From Candidatus Planktophila lacus (lineage in GTDB: Bacteria; Pseudomonadota; Gammaproteobacteria; Steroidobacterales; Steroidobacteraceae), in the NCBI GenBank assembly GCA_943331345.2, contig CALQLF020000006.1, forward strand, positions 1-64,000: DNA of 64,000 nt, written 5' to 3'. This document shows positions 44,821 to 54,296 of the stretch, one piece after another. A program made the translations under genes and the position numbers. The notes under the pieces are model-generated. The model worked only from the letters and a program-made list of their open reading frames with translations, was not told the DNA's origin and ran no database searches. Positions within the stretch are counted from its first letter, which is position 1, and the number at the start of each line of letters is the position of its first letter.

Positions 44821-45757
44821 GGTTCGTTCTTCAGGCCGTGACGGCAAATTGGTCAAAGTGTCGCAAGACGGCAAGACCTATGCCGATGCCAGCGCCATCG
44901 CTGCCACGCTGCAGGACGCTATCGAGCGCTGGGACGTGGTTGCGCCACAGCTGGCCGCCCTGCCGGAAGGAACGCGGGACCTGCGTGAAGCCGAGTTGCT
45001 CGCACCGTTGCCGCGGGCCTGGCAATGGTTGGACGGCTCTGCTTTTGCTAGCCATGGCGACCTCATGAATAGCCTGTTAGGCATCAAAGTGGAACGCACC
45101 GGGGTTCCGCTCATGTACCAAGGCATGTCCGACACCTTCCTTGCGCCCACAGCAGATGCTCACTTCCCCAATGAAGATCTGAATATCGACTTCGAGGGCG
45201 AGTATGGCGTAGTGGTCGATGCGGTTCCCATGGGCATCAGCGCCGCCGAAGCGCTCGGACACATCAAGTTATTGGTGCAAATTAATGACTGGTCACTGCG
45301 CAAGCTAGCGCTGCCGGAAATGAAGACGGGCTTTGGCTGGGTAGGCGCGAAGCCTGCTTGCAGCATGGCGCCCTATGCTGTAACGCCGGATGAGCTAGGA
45401 GAACAGTGGCGCAACGGGCGAATCTGTCTGGACCTCGAGGTATCGTGGAACGGCGCACGCTTCGGCAACGCTAACGGTGAGCCGATGGAATTCGGCTTTC
45501 ACGAACTAGTAGCGCATGCAGCGCGCACGCGCCAGCTCGTCGCCGGAACCGTCATTGGCTCCGGTACTGTGTCCAACACGAATTTTCGCGAGATTGGCTC
45601 TTCTTGCATCGCCGAGCGCCGCGGCATCGAGCTGATGGACGAAGGCAAGGAGCGCACAGGCTTCATGCGCTTCGGTGACCGGGTAAGAATGGAAGCGCAT
45701 ACGGCCAACGGCGCAGCGCCGTTCGGCGCCATAGACCAGCGCGTCGTTCAGGCTTAG
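44807..45757 (+). CDS. Fumarylacetoacetate hydrolase-family protein
   Basis: This 316-residue enzyme has the FAH fold: LMYQGMSDTFLAP, the metal-binding DFEGEYGVVV (the acidic residues of the FEGE motif), QINDWSLRKL and GTVIGSGTVSN. Members hydrolyse or decarboxylate beta-diketo acids using Mg2+ in tyrosine and aromatic breakdown. No other tyrosine genes are nearby, so the substrate is open. The ATG at 44807 is the third of three tandem ATGs but the only one in frame. It begins 145 nt after the retron operon and may be outside it. Confidence 0.85.
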   Translation: MRLATVRSSGRDGKLVKVSQDGKTYADASAIAATLQDAIERWDVVAPQLAALPEGTRDLREAELLAPLPRAWQWLDGSAFASHGDLMNSLLGIKVERTGVPLMYQGMSDTFLAPTADAHFPNEDLNIDFEGEYGVVVDAVPMGISAAEALGHIKLLVQINDWSLRKLALPEMKTGFGWVGAKPACSMAPYAVTPDELGEQWRNGRICLDLEVSWNGARFGNANGEPMEFGFHELVAHAARTRQLVAGTVIGSGTVSNTNFREIGSSCIAERRGIELMDEGKERTGFMRFGDRVRMEAHTANGAAPFGAIDQRVVQA

Positions 45758-45780
45758 CTACGAAGCGCCCCAACCGGGAG

Positions 45781-47346
45781 CTAGTGCTTCGCAGCAGGGG
45801 GAGCGGGATTAACGCCCGCCGCCAGCAGAGCCCGCACTACGCCATCGGTCCAGCCGAAGCCTTCGTAAAGCGGATATTCACTACCACCACCGGTGCCGGG
45901 CGTCTCCACGTTGTACTTTTCCACCATTTTTCCGGTGGTCGCAACGCCGCGTTGAACATTCGCAACGTAACGCTCGCCGATGGATTGGGCGAGCATGTTT
46001 TCGTCATACTTCCGCAAGCCCTCGAACGCTATCCATTGCAAGGGCGCCCAACCATTGGGCGCGTCCCATGGCTGCCCGGTCTTCACGAGCGTGGTGCGTA
46101 GTCCGCCGGGTGCCAGCAGCTGCTTCTCGGCTATCCGGGCCATAGCGTGAGCGTGTTCCGGGCTGGCAGCGCCAGTGAATAGCGGATACATCGCCGCTGC
46201 GGTTAGCACTACCCGCGGACGAGCCAGCCGCAAGTCCCAATCGGTGTAATAGCCACTCACCGGGTCCCACAAGTAGCGCTCCATGGCATTACGCCGGCGG
46301 TCTGCCAGCGCTTCGAAGCGTGCCGTACAGGCGCGGTTATGGGCGGCGTGGCACTGCGCGGCAATGCTACGCTCCAGCCCATACAGCAGGCTGTTCAAAT
46401 CCACGGGCACCACGTTGGTGGTATCGATGGTGGCAAGGGTCTTGCCATCGGCGAACCAGCGACTACTGAGTTCCCAGCCACTCTCGGATGCCGCTCTCAC
46501 GTCACGCCAGACTTGGGCGCCTACCCGCGCTGAGCCGTTCACCAACGCAGTGTCTTCGCGGAACTTTTCTTCGCGAGGCGTCGCGCGCTCGTCCCAATAG
46601 CGGTTCAGCGGTGTGCCGTCAGGCATGTTCACTACCCGCCCGCCTGACATCCAGAAGGCATGCTCGGTGCGCAGCGCTTGCAGCCGACGGCGCTGCGTCT
46701 CGCGGTCGGTAGCGGCGGCGAGCTCCACCATCAAATACAAAAAAGGCGGCTGAGAACGGCTGAGGTAATAACTGCGGTTGCCATTTGGCACGTGGCCGAA
46801 CCGTTCCACCAGTGAAACAAGATCGTCGACGGTGGCGTCGACCACCTGCTGCTGTTCATTCGCTGGGGCGCCCAGCAGCGTGAAGTAACTATCCCAGTAG
46901 TACAACGCGCCAGAACGCGCACCGGTCAACAGATACGGGGCTGACAGTTCCTGCAACGAACTACCGTCAACCGCCGCTGTCGGTACCATGCTGGAGCCTT
47001 GTGGGAGGGAGCTTGCTCCCGATCCTTCAGGCAATACGAAATTTGCCAGTACGAACATGCGCAACGCATCGTCTTTTGAAAACTTCCCGGCTGCTGCCCC
47101 TGCCAGGTAATCGTGCAGGATATCCGCTGCTGGTCGTTTGGGTATGGCGTCTACAAAGGTTTTACCGTCAACGAACAAGTGGCGTAGTTGCACCTGTTCG
47201 AACAACACTCCGAACAGTTCTGCAGGTGACGCCGGATAGAGCGCAGATGGAGCAGCAGGTGGGCTTGCAGCATGCGTGACGGGCAGGCAAGGCCAGAGCC
47301 CAGGGAGCAATACAGCAACCAGCGAGAGGCGAACCGGAAGCGTCAT
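45781..47346 (-). CDS. treA: Periplasmic trehalase with in-frame REP insert
   Basis: This 521-residue GH37 enzyme splits trehalose into two glucoses in the periplasm. A signal peptide (LSLVAVLLPGLWPCLPVTHA) precedes YYWDSYFTLLG, PNGNRSYYLSRSQPP, ESGWELSSRW, QPWDAPNGWAPLQ and GGGSEYPLYEGFGWT, all typical. Residues 108-116 (GSGASSLPQ) are encoded by a REP-like element, and the segment before PYLLTGARSGALYYWDSY is about 25 residues shorter than usual. The normal PGGRFxExYYWDSY reads TGARSGALYYWDSY, so residues near the substrate pocket are changed. Activity cannot be assumed. Confidence 0.85.
   Translation of the reverse strand: MTLPVRLSLVAVLLPGLWPCLPVTHAASPPAAPSALYPASPAELFGVLFEQVQLRHLFVDGKTFVDAIPKRPAADILHDYLAGAAAGKFSKDDALRMFVLANFVLPEGSGASSLPQGSSMVPTAAVDGSSLQELSAPYLLTGARSGALYYWDSYFTLLGAPANEQQQVVDATVDDLVSLVERFGHVPNGNRSYYLSRSQPPFLYLMVELAAATDRETQRRRLQALRTEHAFWMSGGRVVNMPDGTPLNRYWDERATPREEKFREDTALVNGSARVGAQVWRDVRAASESGWELSSRWFADGKTLATIDTTNVVPVDLNSLLYGLERSIAAQCHAAHNRACTARFEALADRRRNAMERYLWDPVSGYYTDWDLRLARPRVVLTAAAMYPLFTGAASPEHAHAMARIAEKQLLAPGGLRTTLVKTGQPWDAPNGWAPLQWIAFEGLRKYDENMLAQSIGERYVANVQRGVATTGKMVEKYNVETPGTGGGSEYPLYEGFGWTDGVVRALLAAGVNPAPPAAKH
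47001..47025. repeat. REP-like element inside the trehalase gene
   Basis: GTGGGAGGGAGCTTGCTCCC is a single element with palindromic GGGAGCTTGCTCCC core, read in the antisense direction of the window by trehalase codons 108-116. The frame is kept. Confidence 0.85.
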
Positions 47347-47378
47347 GGTCAATCCATCCTTGCAGCACGCTAACGGGG

Positions 47379-48272
47379 TCATGACGAACGCGGTGGCCGG
47401 CCGATATTCACCCGCCCCATGAAATTCGTGGCGATGCCACCGCTGCCTATGATGAGCGCGATGCCAAGCCACGCCGCCAGCCCCGGATGTTCATGCCACC
47501 AGAGCATACCGATGAGCGTCGTGAAAACAATCTGCGCGTAGCCCAGCAACGAAACCATCAATGCATGCCCTTGCTGGTAGGCAAAAGTTAAAAATACCTG
47601 GCCGAGAGCACCCGCCAAGCCCATCGCGAGTACGCTTAGGCTGGCTTTCAAACTAAGTTCGTCGGGATGGCTGGAGACATACCCTGGGGTTGCCGCGAGC
47701 ATGACGAAAAACGAAAACCACGCCACGGTTCGCCATGCCGGCTCGTTTAAGCGAGCGAGCGTGCGTATATGCATTGCCGCCGCGACTGTCATGAACGCAG
47801 AGAGCAGGGCTGCCGCAACACCCAGCCACTGGGTGGAACTAAAACTGGGTTGCACCAGCAGCAAGACGCCCAAGAAGCCGGCAGCCAAAGTGCCCAGTAC
47901 CGCCAACGACGGACGCTGACGCGCTTGCACCAGCATGACGGCTGCCAACAGCAAAGGCGACGTATAGATAAGCGTGATGGCCGAAGCCAGCGGCAGCAGT
48001 ACCACTGCGCCAAAATAGGCGAAGACGCCGACGATGCCAATGACGCCGCGCAGGATCTGTGCCTTCCAGTGCACGGTCTTCATGGAATCGCCATGAAAGT
48101 GAAGTACGCACATAGCCAGCAACCACGCGATGATGCCGCGGTAGAACACGGCTTGTGTGAACGGCACGCCAAGTTGCATGCAAACTTTTACCAGTGCCGA
48201 CATCACTGCGAACGACAGGCTGGAAGCCAGCATCCATAGCGATGAACGCAGGGTGCTCGAGGAAACAGTCAT
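47379..48272 (-). CDS. EamA/DMT-family transporter
   Basis: This 297-residue inner-membrane protein has ten predicted helices in two EamA halves; the first half contains RGIIAWLLAMCVLHF and the second FLTFAYQQGHALMVSLLGYAQ. DMT transporters export or import small metabolites, and some members take up S-adenosylmethionine or export amino acids. The substrate cannot be read. It lies 32 nt upstream of the trehalase start on the same strand. Confidence 0.85.
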   Translation of the reverse strand: MTVSSSTLRSSLWMLASSLSFAVMSALVKVCMQLGVPFTQAVFYRGIIAWLLAMCVLHFHGDSMKTVHWKAQILRGVIGIVGVFAYFGAVVLLPLASAITLIYTSPLLLAAVMLVQARQRPSLAVLGTLAAGFLGVLLLVQPSFSSTQWLGVAAALLSAFMTVAAAMHIRTLARLNEPAWRTVAWFSFFVMLAATPGYVSSHPDELSLKASLSVLAMGLAGALGQVFLTFAYQQGHALMVSLLGYAQIVFTTLIGMLWWHEHPGLAAWLGIALIIGSGGIATNFMGRVNIGRPPRSS

Positions 48273-48328
48273 CGAACGATATCTCGCTTGAACGATGGCA
48301 TCACAGCCCTATGCCAAAAACGGTTGTA

Positions 48329-49528
48329 TCACCGCCAGTTAAGGTAGGCCGTGATGATGATGGCGTTGGCGAAGTCGATGAAGAAAGCCCCTACCAACGG
48401 TGCCACAAGGAAGGCGCGCGGCGCCGGCCCGTAGCGGTCGGTCAGCGTACGCATCACCGCCATGGCATTGGCGGTGGTACCCAGCATGAAACCGGTAAAG
48501 CCGCCGGCCATGACGGCGGCGTCGTAGTCGCGACCCATAAGCCGCGGCACTAGCCAGCGGGCCACCAGGACTACCAGCAGTGTCTGCAACAGCAGGTTCA
48601 CCAGCAAAGGAGTAGCCAACCCTGCCAGCTTGCCCAGTTCGAGTGTCATGAGTGCCATGGCTATGAATAAAGGCAGCGCCAAGTTGCCGAAGGTCTCGAC
48701 GGCTGCCAGTGGTAATGGCCAGCCTGCTGCATCGGCCACGTTGCGCACTACGGCCGCAACCAGCATGGCTCCTACATAGGCAGGGAGGGTGATGCCGAGA
48801 GCCGTGAAACCCGCACTGACAAACGTACCCGCCCACATAACCGCTAGTACCAGCAAGATGCCTTGCATGGCGCTGTGTGGTGCTGTGGTTGAACTGCTCC
48901 GGTTGGTTTCGTTGCTTGCGCTCAGCATGTCCGGGGTTGTCCCCAGCTTCGCGCCAGAAACTGGGTTTTCGCCGTGCCGCTGATCACGGAGCACGGCGCC
49001 GGCCACGGGTCCGCCCACCAATCCGCCCAGCACGATGCCACCCATGGCGGCGATGATACCGATGGCCTCGGCGCCGCTGACGCCCGCATGCTCGAAGGCC
49101 GGCGCGAACGCCAGTGCCGTGGCCGGCCCACCCGCCAGCGTGGCGGTGCCGGTAAGCACGCCGAACAACAGCGGAAGACCGAAAAAGCCCGCTACCGCCA
49201 TGCCCAGCAGCCCTTGGCCAATCGACAGCGCAGTGGCCAACCCCAGAAACAGCAATACCTGTCGGCCACCTGCACGCAGTAGCGGCAGACTGGCGCCGAA
49301 CCCGAGCGAAGTGAAGAACGCTATGAGTAATGGCGATTTCAGCGTGCTGTCGAAGGCTGGCGGCGCCACTCCTAACGCGGGGAACAGCAGAACGACGACC
49401 GCCACCGCCAGCCCCCCAAGGACCGCTGCCGGCAAGTTCAGCCGCACCAGCACCGGTACGGCGCGGCGCAGCCCTTCACCGGCCACGAGGGCACCGCCGG
49501 CTAGAGTGAGCGTTTGTATGGCATCCAT
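48329..49528 (-). CDS. gltS: Sodium/glutamate symporter GltS-family
   Basis: This 399-residue permease of the ESS family imports glutamate with sodium. Twelve hydrophobic segments and the paired GLTG/GG-rich re-entrant loops are visible: LTGTATLAGGPATALAF in the first half and AGGFTGFMLGTTANAMAVM in the second. The ATG at 49528 gives the normal N-terminus MDAIQTLTLA. It is transcribed in the same direction as the DMT gene, 56 nt upstream of it. The 35-nt gap to the stop of the M1/ABC gene leaves no room for a separate promoter. Confidence 0.9.
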   Translation of the reverse strand: MDAIQTLTLAGGALVAGEGLRRAVPVLVRLNLPAAVLGGLAVAVVVLLFPALGVAPPAFDSTLKSPLLIAFFTSLGFGASLPLLRAGGRQVLLFLGLATALSIGQGLLGMAVAGFFGLPLLFGVLTGTATLAGGPATALAFAPAFEHAGVSGAEAIGIIAAMGGIVLGGLVGGPVAGAVLRDQRHGENPVSGAKLGTTPDMLSASNETNRSSSTTAPHSAMQGILLVLAVMWAGTFVSAGFTALGITLPAYVGAMLVAAVVRNVADAAGWPLPLAAVETFGNLALPLFIAMALMTLELGKLAGLATPLLVNLLLQTLLVVLVARWLVPRLMGRDYDAAVMAGGFTGFMLGTTANAMAVMRTLTDRYGPAPRAFLVAPLVGAFFIDFANAIIITAYLNWR

Positions 49529-49563
49529 TCTGAGGATGTTACCGCCCCGGGAGTGGGTGTGGG

Positions 49564-52500
49564 CTATTCCACCTTCGTCAGATTGTCTTCCGAGTTGCGG
49601 TCGATCCACTTGTTGTAGGGGTCAATCCCCGCGAACTTCGGGCGCTGCGCGGAACGCAGAACGACTTGCTGCGTGCCAGTCCGTACTGCGTGGCGCTCCA
49701 CTCGCAGTACATCACGCTTGGTATAGCCCTTCTGTCCGGGCTCTACAGTGAATAGCCCGACGTCGATAGCTGCGGCCAATGGTGCATCCGTTTCCTTACC
49801 CTTGCCGTCCGCATGGAACTTCCGGGCATCGACAGTGAACGTGGTTTCCCACTGCCCATCCGGTAAACGGCGGGTTTTGGCGGCCGTCGCCTTCAAGTCC
49901 ACCAGCGTGATCTTCTCGAACAAGTCTTCAATCAGTTCCTGGTGTTCGGGGCCCGCTTCGGCCTTGAACAAGGCAACGAGGTCCGAAGACTTCGGATAGG
50001 GCGCTGCCTTGAAGGCATATTGCGCGAGCAACTTGCGTAGCGCCCGATTAACCGCAGCTTCGCCTATCTGGTCCTTCAGCAAGTACATGACCAGAGCGCC
50101 TTTGCGGTAGTGGATGTAGCCTTGGTTCTCCACGCGGTTCAGCGGCAACTCTTCTACCACTTCGCCCCCACGCGAACGCAGGTAGCGGTCGAGTTCGAAC
50201 TTCAGGAACTTGCGAATCTGCTCTGGGCCGTACTTGTGTTCCATCACCATGATGGCGGAGTACTGCGCCAGGGTTTCCACCAACATGGACCCGCCTTGCA
50301 TGTCGGCAGCAATCACCTGGTGCCCCCACCATTGGTGCGCTACTTCGTGCGCGGTCACGTAAGTCACCATGTCGATTTTATCTTCGTCACGGTAGTCGGC
50401 GATGAAGCCGATGCCTTCCGAGAACGGGATGGTGTTGGCGAAACTCTGCGCAAATGTAGCGTAGGCCGGAAACTCCAGAATGCGCACCTGCCGAAATTGG
50501 AACGGGCTGAATTCCCGCGTGAAGTAATCCAACGAATCCTGCATGCCGGCGAGCATACGGTCGACGTTCCACGCGTGGGCCGGGTCGTGGTAAACCGCTA
50601 GCTCCACGTCGCGCCAACGGTCGCGCTTCACGGCATAGCGTGCGCTTTGCATAGAGAAGAAATGTTGAATAGGCGCTTCGGTCCGGTAGTGAACGGTACG
50701 ACGTCCGTTGGCGGTCTGGTCCGATACCAGGTAACCAGGGGCTACTGGTATCTGGTCGGCTACCGTGGACAACGTGATATCCAGGTCCACCCAGTCGCTA
50801 TCGCGACGCAGCCCGTTGTATTGGCGCGCCGAATCGTCTTCCAGCTTCGCTGGACGCAGCTCCACTGGGAGCCCGTACTTACGCCGCTTGCTGCGGTCTT
50901 GCAGCACCATGTCGCGGCTCATCCCGAGCGTTGGCGTCAGTTCGGCATTGTTCAAGAAGGTACCGTTGCCCACCACGCGGGTGTCGTTTCCGCGGTTGCG
51001 GAATCCGCGTTGTTCGCGAACGCTGTGGAAGGCCAGCGTCCGCTTCTCCCCGGGCTGCAAGGGCTGCGCGAAGCTATAAATCTGATACTGGAATTTCGCG
51101 AAGTCCTGCGTCAGTCGCGCACCCTGAACCTCGAGCTTCTCCATGCGTACGTCGTTGGGCCAACGCACATGGACGGCCGCTAGCGGAGCGCTAGTGCGAT
51201 TTTCAAAGCTATAAGTGCCATCCGCCACAGCACGCGATTCATGCGGGTACAAGTCGACCTGCAACTTCACCGCAGTGATACGGGGCTGCGGCACTTTCTC
51301 GAAGGGGAGCAGGGCTTTCTCGTAATCGGCCGTCCACTGCTCTTCATCGAGCGCAGTACGGTACGGGTTCAGCACATGCGTGTTGTGATGAATGAACACA
51401 CCCAGCGCGCCCATGACCAGCGCTGCAACTAGCGCGATGGCGCCGGGCAAACCGCGTAGCCGGCGTGGCAAAGACAGCAGCCGAACCTTCAGCGTACCGA
51501 GAGCGCCGCGGCGCCACAGCGCATGCGTGAGCACTACCAAAATGATGGCAAAAGCAATCCAGTAGGCGCGGAACCAAGCGTCGAATGCCGCAAACTGACC
51601 CTGCCCGTTCATGTCGGACAGCGGTACCGGCAAACCGCTCGAATACTGGTAGAGGTTGTCCTCCAGACCAACACGGTCCATGACGCTTCGTGAAACTACG
51701 AACAACATCATGAGCATCCAGCCCATGAACTTGTGCGGCACCAGCACCTGCAGGAATACGGCGAGCACCGCCATGAGCAGGCTGAAAACCGTGAAGGGCA
51801 GGATGTACCACTGCAGGTAGTGCAGCAGTTCGAAGTGGGGGAAGCCCTTGATAGCCTGCATCGTTACGGCGGCGAGCGTACTGGAAGCTACCGTTGCCAA
51901 AAGCACTAGTGCAATGGCGAGAATTTTCGGTAGCACGAAAGTCCAGTCGGGCGCCGGCGTCGCATCGATAATTTCATGGAGACGACGGTCTCGGTTGCCC
52001 CATACCAATTCGCCGGCGTAGTAGACCGCGATGATGAGCGGAATGATGGTGAAGCTGCCGATGAGCGCTTCCACCATCACGCGGGTTACTGGATAGATGG
52101 TGTTGTCGTAGAGTTGGTCGGCGTACCACAGTGCGCCACCCGCGTTGAAGAAGCCGACGGCCAGTAACACCACGAACGCGGGGCTGCGAAAACAAGCTGC
52201 CATATCAAACCGCGTCAGCGCCACCAACTGCGCCCAAGCAGCATGGGTCGACCTGGCACTGCCACGCGTGGCGGGCGTCGTGGCAAGTGGCGTGGCAAGT
52301 GGCGTGGCAAGTGACCTATCCCGGGCCAATGAGGGCTGCCCGGCTGTTGCCTGCTGAAAAACCACTGCCGACTGGGTTTCTGCTTCTACGCTCTTTTTGG
52401 CCGCCTTTTGTGGCTTTCCCTCCACCTTGAACAAGCGATAGGCCAAAGCCAGTAGCGCGAAAGACACCGTGAACCACAAGACGCGGTTCCACAACATGAC

Positions 52501-53223
52501 TCCTTCGAGCGGTATGAGCCGTGTGTTGCGGTCCGCTGCCGTCCAGTATTTGGTTAGCTGCGACATGGCACCGAGGCCGAAGGGATCGATCATCGCCACC
52601 AAAGTTTCGTTACCCGGCTGGTCCAGCGAACCGGTGGCGACGAAAAACAGCACCAGAAAGACGATGACGCCCACATAGGTAGTGAGCATGGAGCGCGTAG
52701 CCGTGGCTAAAGCGAAGAAGCCCGCGCCCATGACGAATAGCGTTGGCACACACAGCACGAACAACGTGTAGAGGTACATGCCAAGACGTACGGGCCCCAG
52801 AGTTTCCGGGTCCACCCATGGCATGGCAGCGCCCACGAGGTTGCCGAGCGGCACCGCCGTGAACAACAACACAGCGGCACCGAAGGCACCTACGAAGCGG
52901 CCGAACAAGTAGTCGAACTTGCTTACGCGCGTGGAATGAATGAGCGCGGCGAAGCGTGTCTCGTCATCGCGCACCACCACGTTCGCCACGAAAGCGACGA
53001 GGATGAACAGCGCGAAGACGCACATGATCATCATCGCTTGCGTCACGGCATACGGCGAGTTGACGAGGACATTGCCTCCTTCGCCAATGTTCACGGTGTC
53101 CGAGGCGGCCGCACCGAAAGTGAAGAGAAAGAACAGGAAACTGGTGACAGCAAACGCTGGACCGGAGGCCTGGTAACGGAATTCGAACGCCGCGATGCGG
53201 CCGAACATGCCTTTCGTTCCCAT
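49564..53223 (-). CDS. ABC permease fused to M1-family aminopeptidase
   Basis: This 1219-residue protein combines an ABC-2-type permease half (about residues 1-600, with two sets of membrane helices split by a hydrophilic loop) and a C-terminal M1 metallopeptidase domain facing the periplasm. The zinc site is HEVAHQWWGH (H959, E960, H963) with a glutamate in LVETLAQYSA; the spacing to that glutamate is one residue longer than the classic x18. The GAMEN-type exopeptidase motif is not evident. It pairs with the ATPase encoded 10 nt upstream. Substrate unknown; coupled transport and peptide processing is an inference. Confidence 0.88.
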   Translation of the reverse strand: MGTKGMFGRIAAFEFRYQASGPAFAVTSFLFFLFTFGAAASDTVNIGEGGNVLVNSPYAVTQAMMIMCVFALFILVAFVANVVVRDDETRFAALIHSTRVSKFDYLFGRFVGAFGAAVLLFTAVPLGNLVGAAMPWVDPETLGPVRLGMYLYTLFVLCVPTLFVMGAGFFALATATRSMLTTYVGVIVFLVLFFVATGSLDQPGNETLVAMIDPFGLGAMSQLTKYWTAADRNTRLIPLEGVMLWNRVLWFTVSFALLALAYRLFKVEGKPQKAAKKSVEAETQSAVVFQQATAGQPSLARDRSLATPLATPLATTPATRGSARSTHAAWAQLVALTRFDMAACFRSPAFVVLLAVGFFNAGGALWYADQLYDNTIYPVTRVMVEALIGSFTIIPLIIAVYYAGELVWGNRDRRLHEIIDATPAPDWTFVLPKILAIALVLLATVASSTLAAVTMQAIKGFPHFELLHYLQWYILPFTVFSLLMAVLAVFLQVLVPHKFMGWMLMMLFVVSRSVMDRVGLEDNLYQYSSGLPVPLSDMNGQGQFAAFDAWFRAYWIAFAIILVVLTHALWRRGALGTLKVRLLSLPRRLRGLPGAIALVAALVMGALGVFIHHNTHVLNPYRTALDEEQWTADYEKALLPFEKVPQPRITAVKLQVDLYPHESRAVADGTYSFENRTSAPLAAVHVRWPNDVRMEKLEVQGARLTQDFAKFQYQIYSFAQPLQPGEKRTLAFHSVREQRGFRNRGNDTRVVGNGTFLNNAELTPTLGMSRDMVLQDRSKRRKYGLPVELRPAKLEDDSARQYNGLRRDSDWVDLDITLSTVADQIPVAPGYLVSDQTANGRRTVHYRTEAPIQHFFSMQSARYAVKRDRWRDVELAVYHDPAHAWNVDRMLAGMQDSLDYFTREFSPFQFRQVRILEFPAYATFAQSFANTIPFSEGIGFIADYRDEDKIDMVTYVTAHEVAHQWWGHQVIAADMQGGSMLVETLAQYSAIMVMEHKYGPEQIRKFLKFELDRYLRSRGGEVVEELPLNRVENQGYIHYRKGALVMYLLKDQIGEAAVNRALRKLLAQYAFKAAPYPKSSDLVALFKAEAGPEHQELIEDLFEKITLVDLKATAAKTRRLPDGQWETTFTVDARKFHADGKGKETDAPLAAAIDVGLFTVEPGQKGYTKRDVLRVERHAVRTGTQQVVLRSAQRPKFAGIDPYNKWIDRNSEDNLTKVE
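52280..52313. repeat. 12-bp tandem repeat in the ABC/M1 gene
   Basis: The unit GTGGCAAGTGGC occurs almost three times. Read on the minus strand it encodes the repeated tetrapeptide LATP in the hydrophilic loop between the two membrane sets (residues about 304-314). It keeps the frame, so copy number could vary harmlessly. Confidence 0.75.
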
Positions 53224-53233
53224 CTTGGTAGCC

Positions 53234-54112
53234 TCAGGCGACGCGGCGCTGGGCGGACAGCGTGCTGAAGTACACGTCTTCCAAGCCGGCCGCGGCTGGC
53301 TCGAACCCTTCGCCCGGCGGCTGGTCCGCGACGACGTGAATCAGCGTCTTGCCGCCCAGCAAGCGAGTGGAGATGACCTGAAACGCGGCTTGGTGTTCAG
53401 CCAGTTGCGCTTTGCTGATGCTCTTGCGCCAGATGCGGCCTTCGACGCCCGCAATCAGTTCGTGGGGTGCGCCCGTGCCGACAATGCGGCCGCCAGCAAG
53501 GATGGCCATGCGTGGGCACAGGTCCTTCACGTCATCGACGATATGCGTCGACAAGATGACCACCACGTTCTCGCCAATCTCCGACAGCAGGTTCAGGAAG
53601 CGGTTGCGCTCTTCCGGGTCCAGCCCGGCGGTGGGCTCGTCGACGATGACCAGCTCCGGGTTCCCAAGCAGCGCTTGCGCGATGCCGAAGCGCTGACGCA
53701 TGCCACCGGAGAAGCCGGCGAGGGCTTTTTTGCGCACGTCCCAGAGGTTCACTTGCTGCAGTAACGCCTCCACGGCGGCCTTGCGTTCACCGCGGACGGT
53801 CAGCCCTTTCAGCACCGCCAAGTGGTCGAGCATGTCGTAGGCGCTAACGCGTGGGTAGACGCCGAAGTCTTGCGGCAGGTAGCCAAGCCGGGCGCGCAGT
53901 TCGCCGGGGGAAGCGAGGACATCCAAGCTGCCGAAACGGATGGCGCCGGAAGTGGGGACTTGCAGTGTGGCGATACAGCGCATCAGCGAAGATTTGCCCG
54001 CGCCGTTGGGCCCTAGCAGCCCGAACATGCCCCGGGGAATTTCCAGCGTGACTCCATCCAGAGCGCGCGTGCCGTTGGGGTAGACGTGGGTGAGCTGTTC
54101 GATGTGCAGCAT
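53234..54112 (-). CDS. ABC transporter ATPase partner of the M1-fused permease
   Basis: This 292-residue ABC ATPase has Walker A GPNGAGKSS, Q-loop YLPQDFG, signature FSGGMRQR and Walker B LVIVDEPTAGLDP. It belongs to the CcmA/NatA-like export class. The ATG at 54112 begins MLHIEQLTHVYPNGT, the natural start; the longer open frame upstream is not used. It is followed at 10 nt by the permease-peptidase gene, so the two form one transporter. It is divergent from the hydroxyacid dehydrogenase gene. Confidence 0.92.
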   Translation of the reverse strand: MLHIEQLTHVYPNGTRALDGVTLEIPRGMFGLLGPNGAGKSSLMRCIATLQVPTSGAIRFGSLDVLASPGELRARLGYLPQDFGVYPRVSAYDMLDHLAVLKGLTVRGERKAAVEALLQQVNLWDVRKKALAGFSGGMRQRFGIAQALLGNPELVIVDEPTAGLDPEERNRFLNLLSEIGENVVVILSTHIVDDVKDLCPRMAILAGGRIVGTGAPHELIAGVEGRIWRKSISKAQLAEHQAAFQVISTRLLGGKTLIHVVADQPPGEGFEPAAAGLEDVYFSTLSAQRRVA

Positions 54113-54296
54113 GGCGAAAAGTCCTTTCGGACCGGCCCGAGTCACCGCGGCACGCCCACACAGACGTTCTGCCGTGGCACCCTGCCAATCCTTGGTATTG
54201 GTGTTGTAGTTGAGTATAACACCTCGAGATAACGCTTCTGCAAGCGCTCTTGTCTGTCGGGTGAAGGTAAACTCGTCCGTCTCGAAGGAGCCCCGC

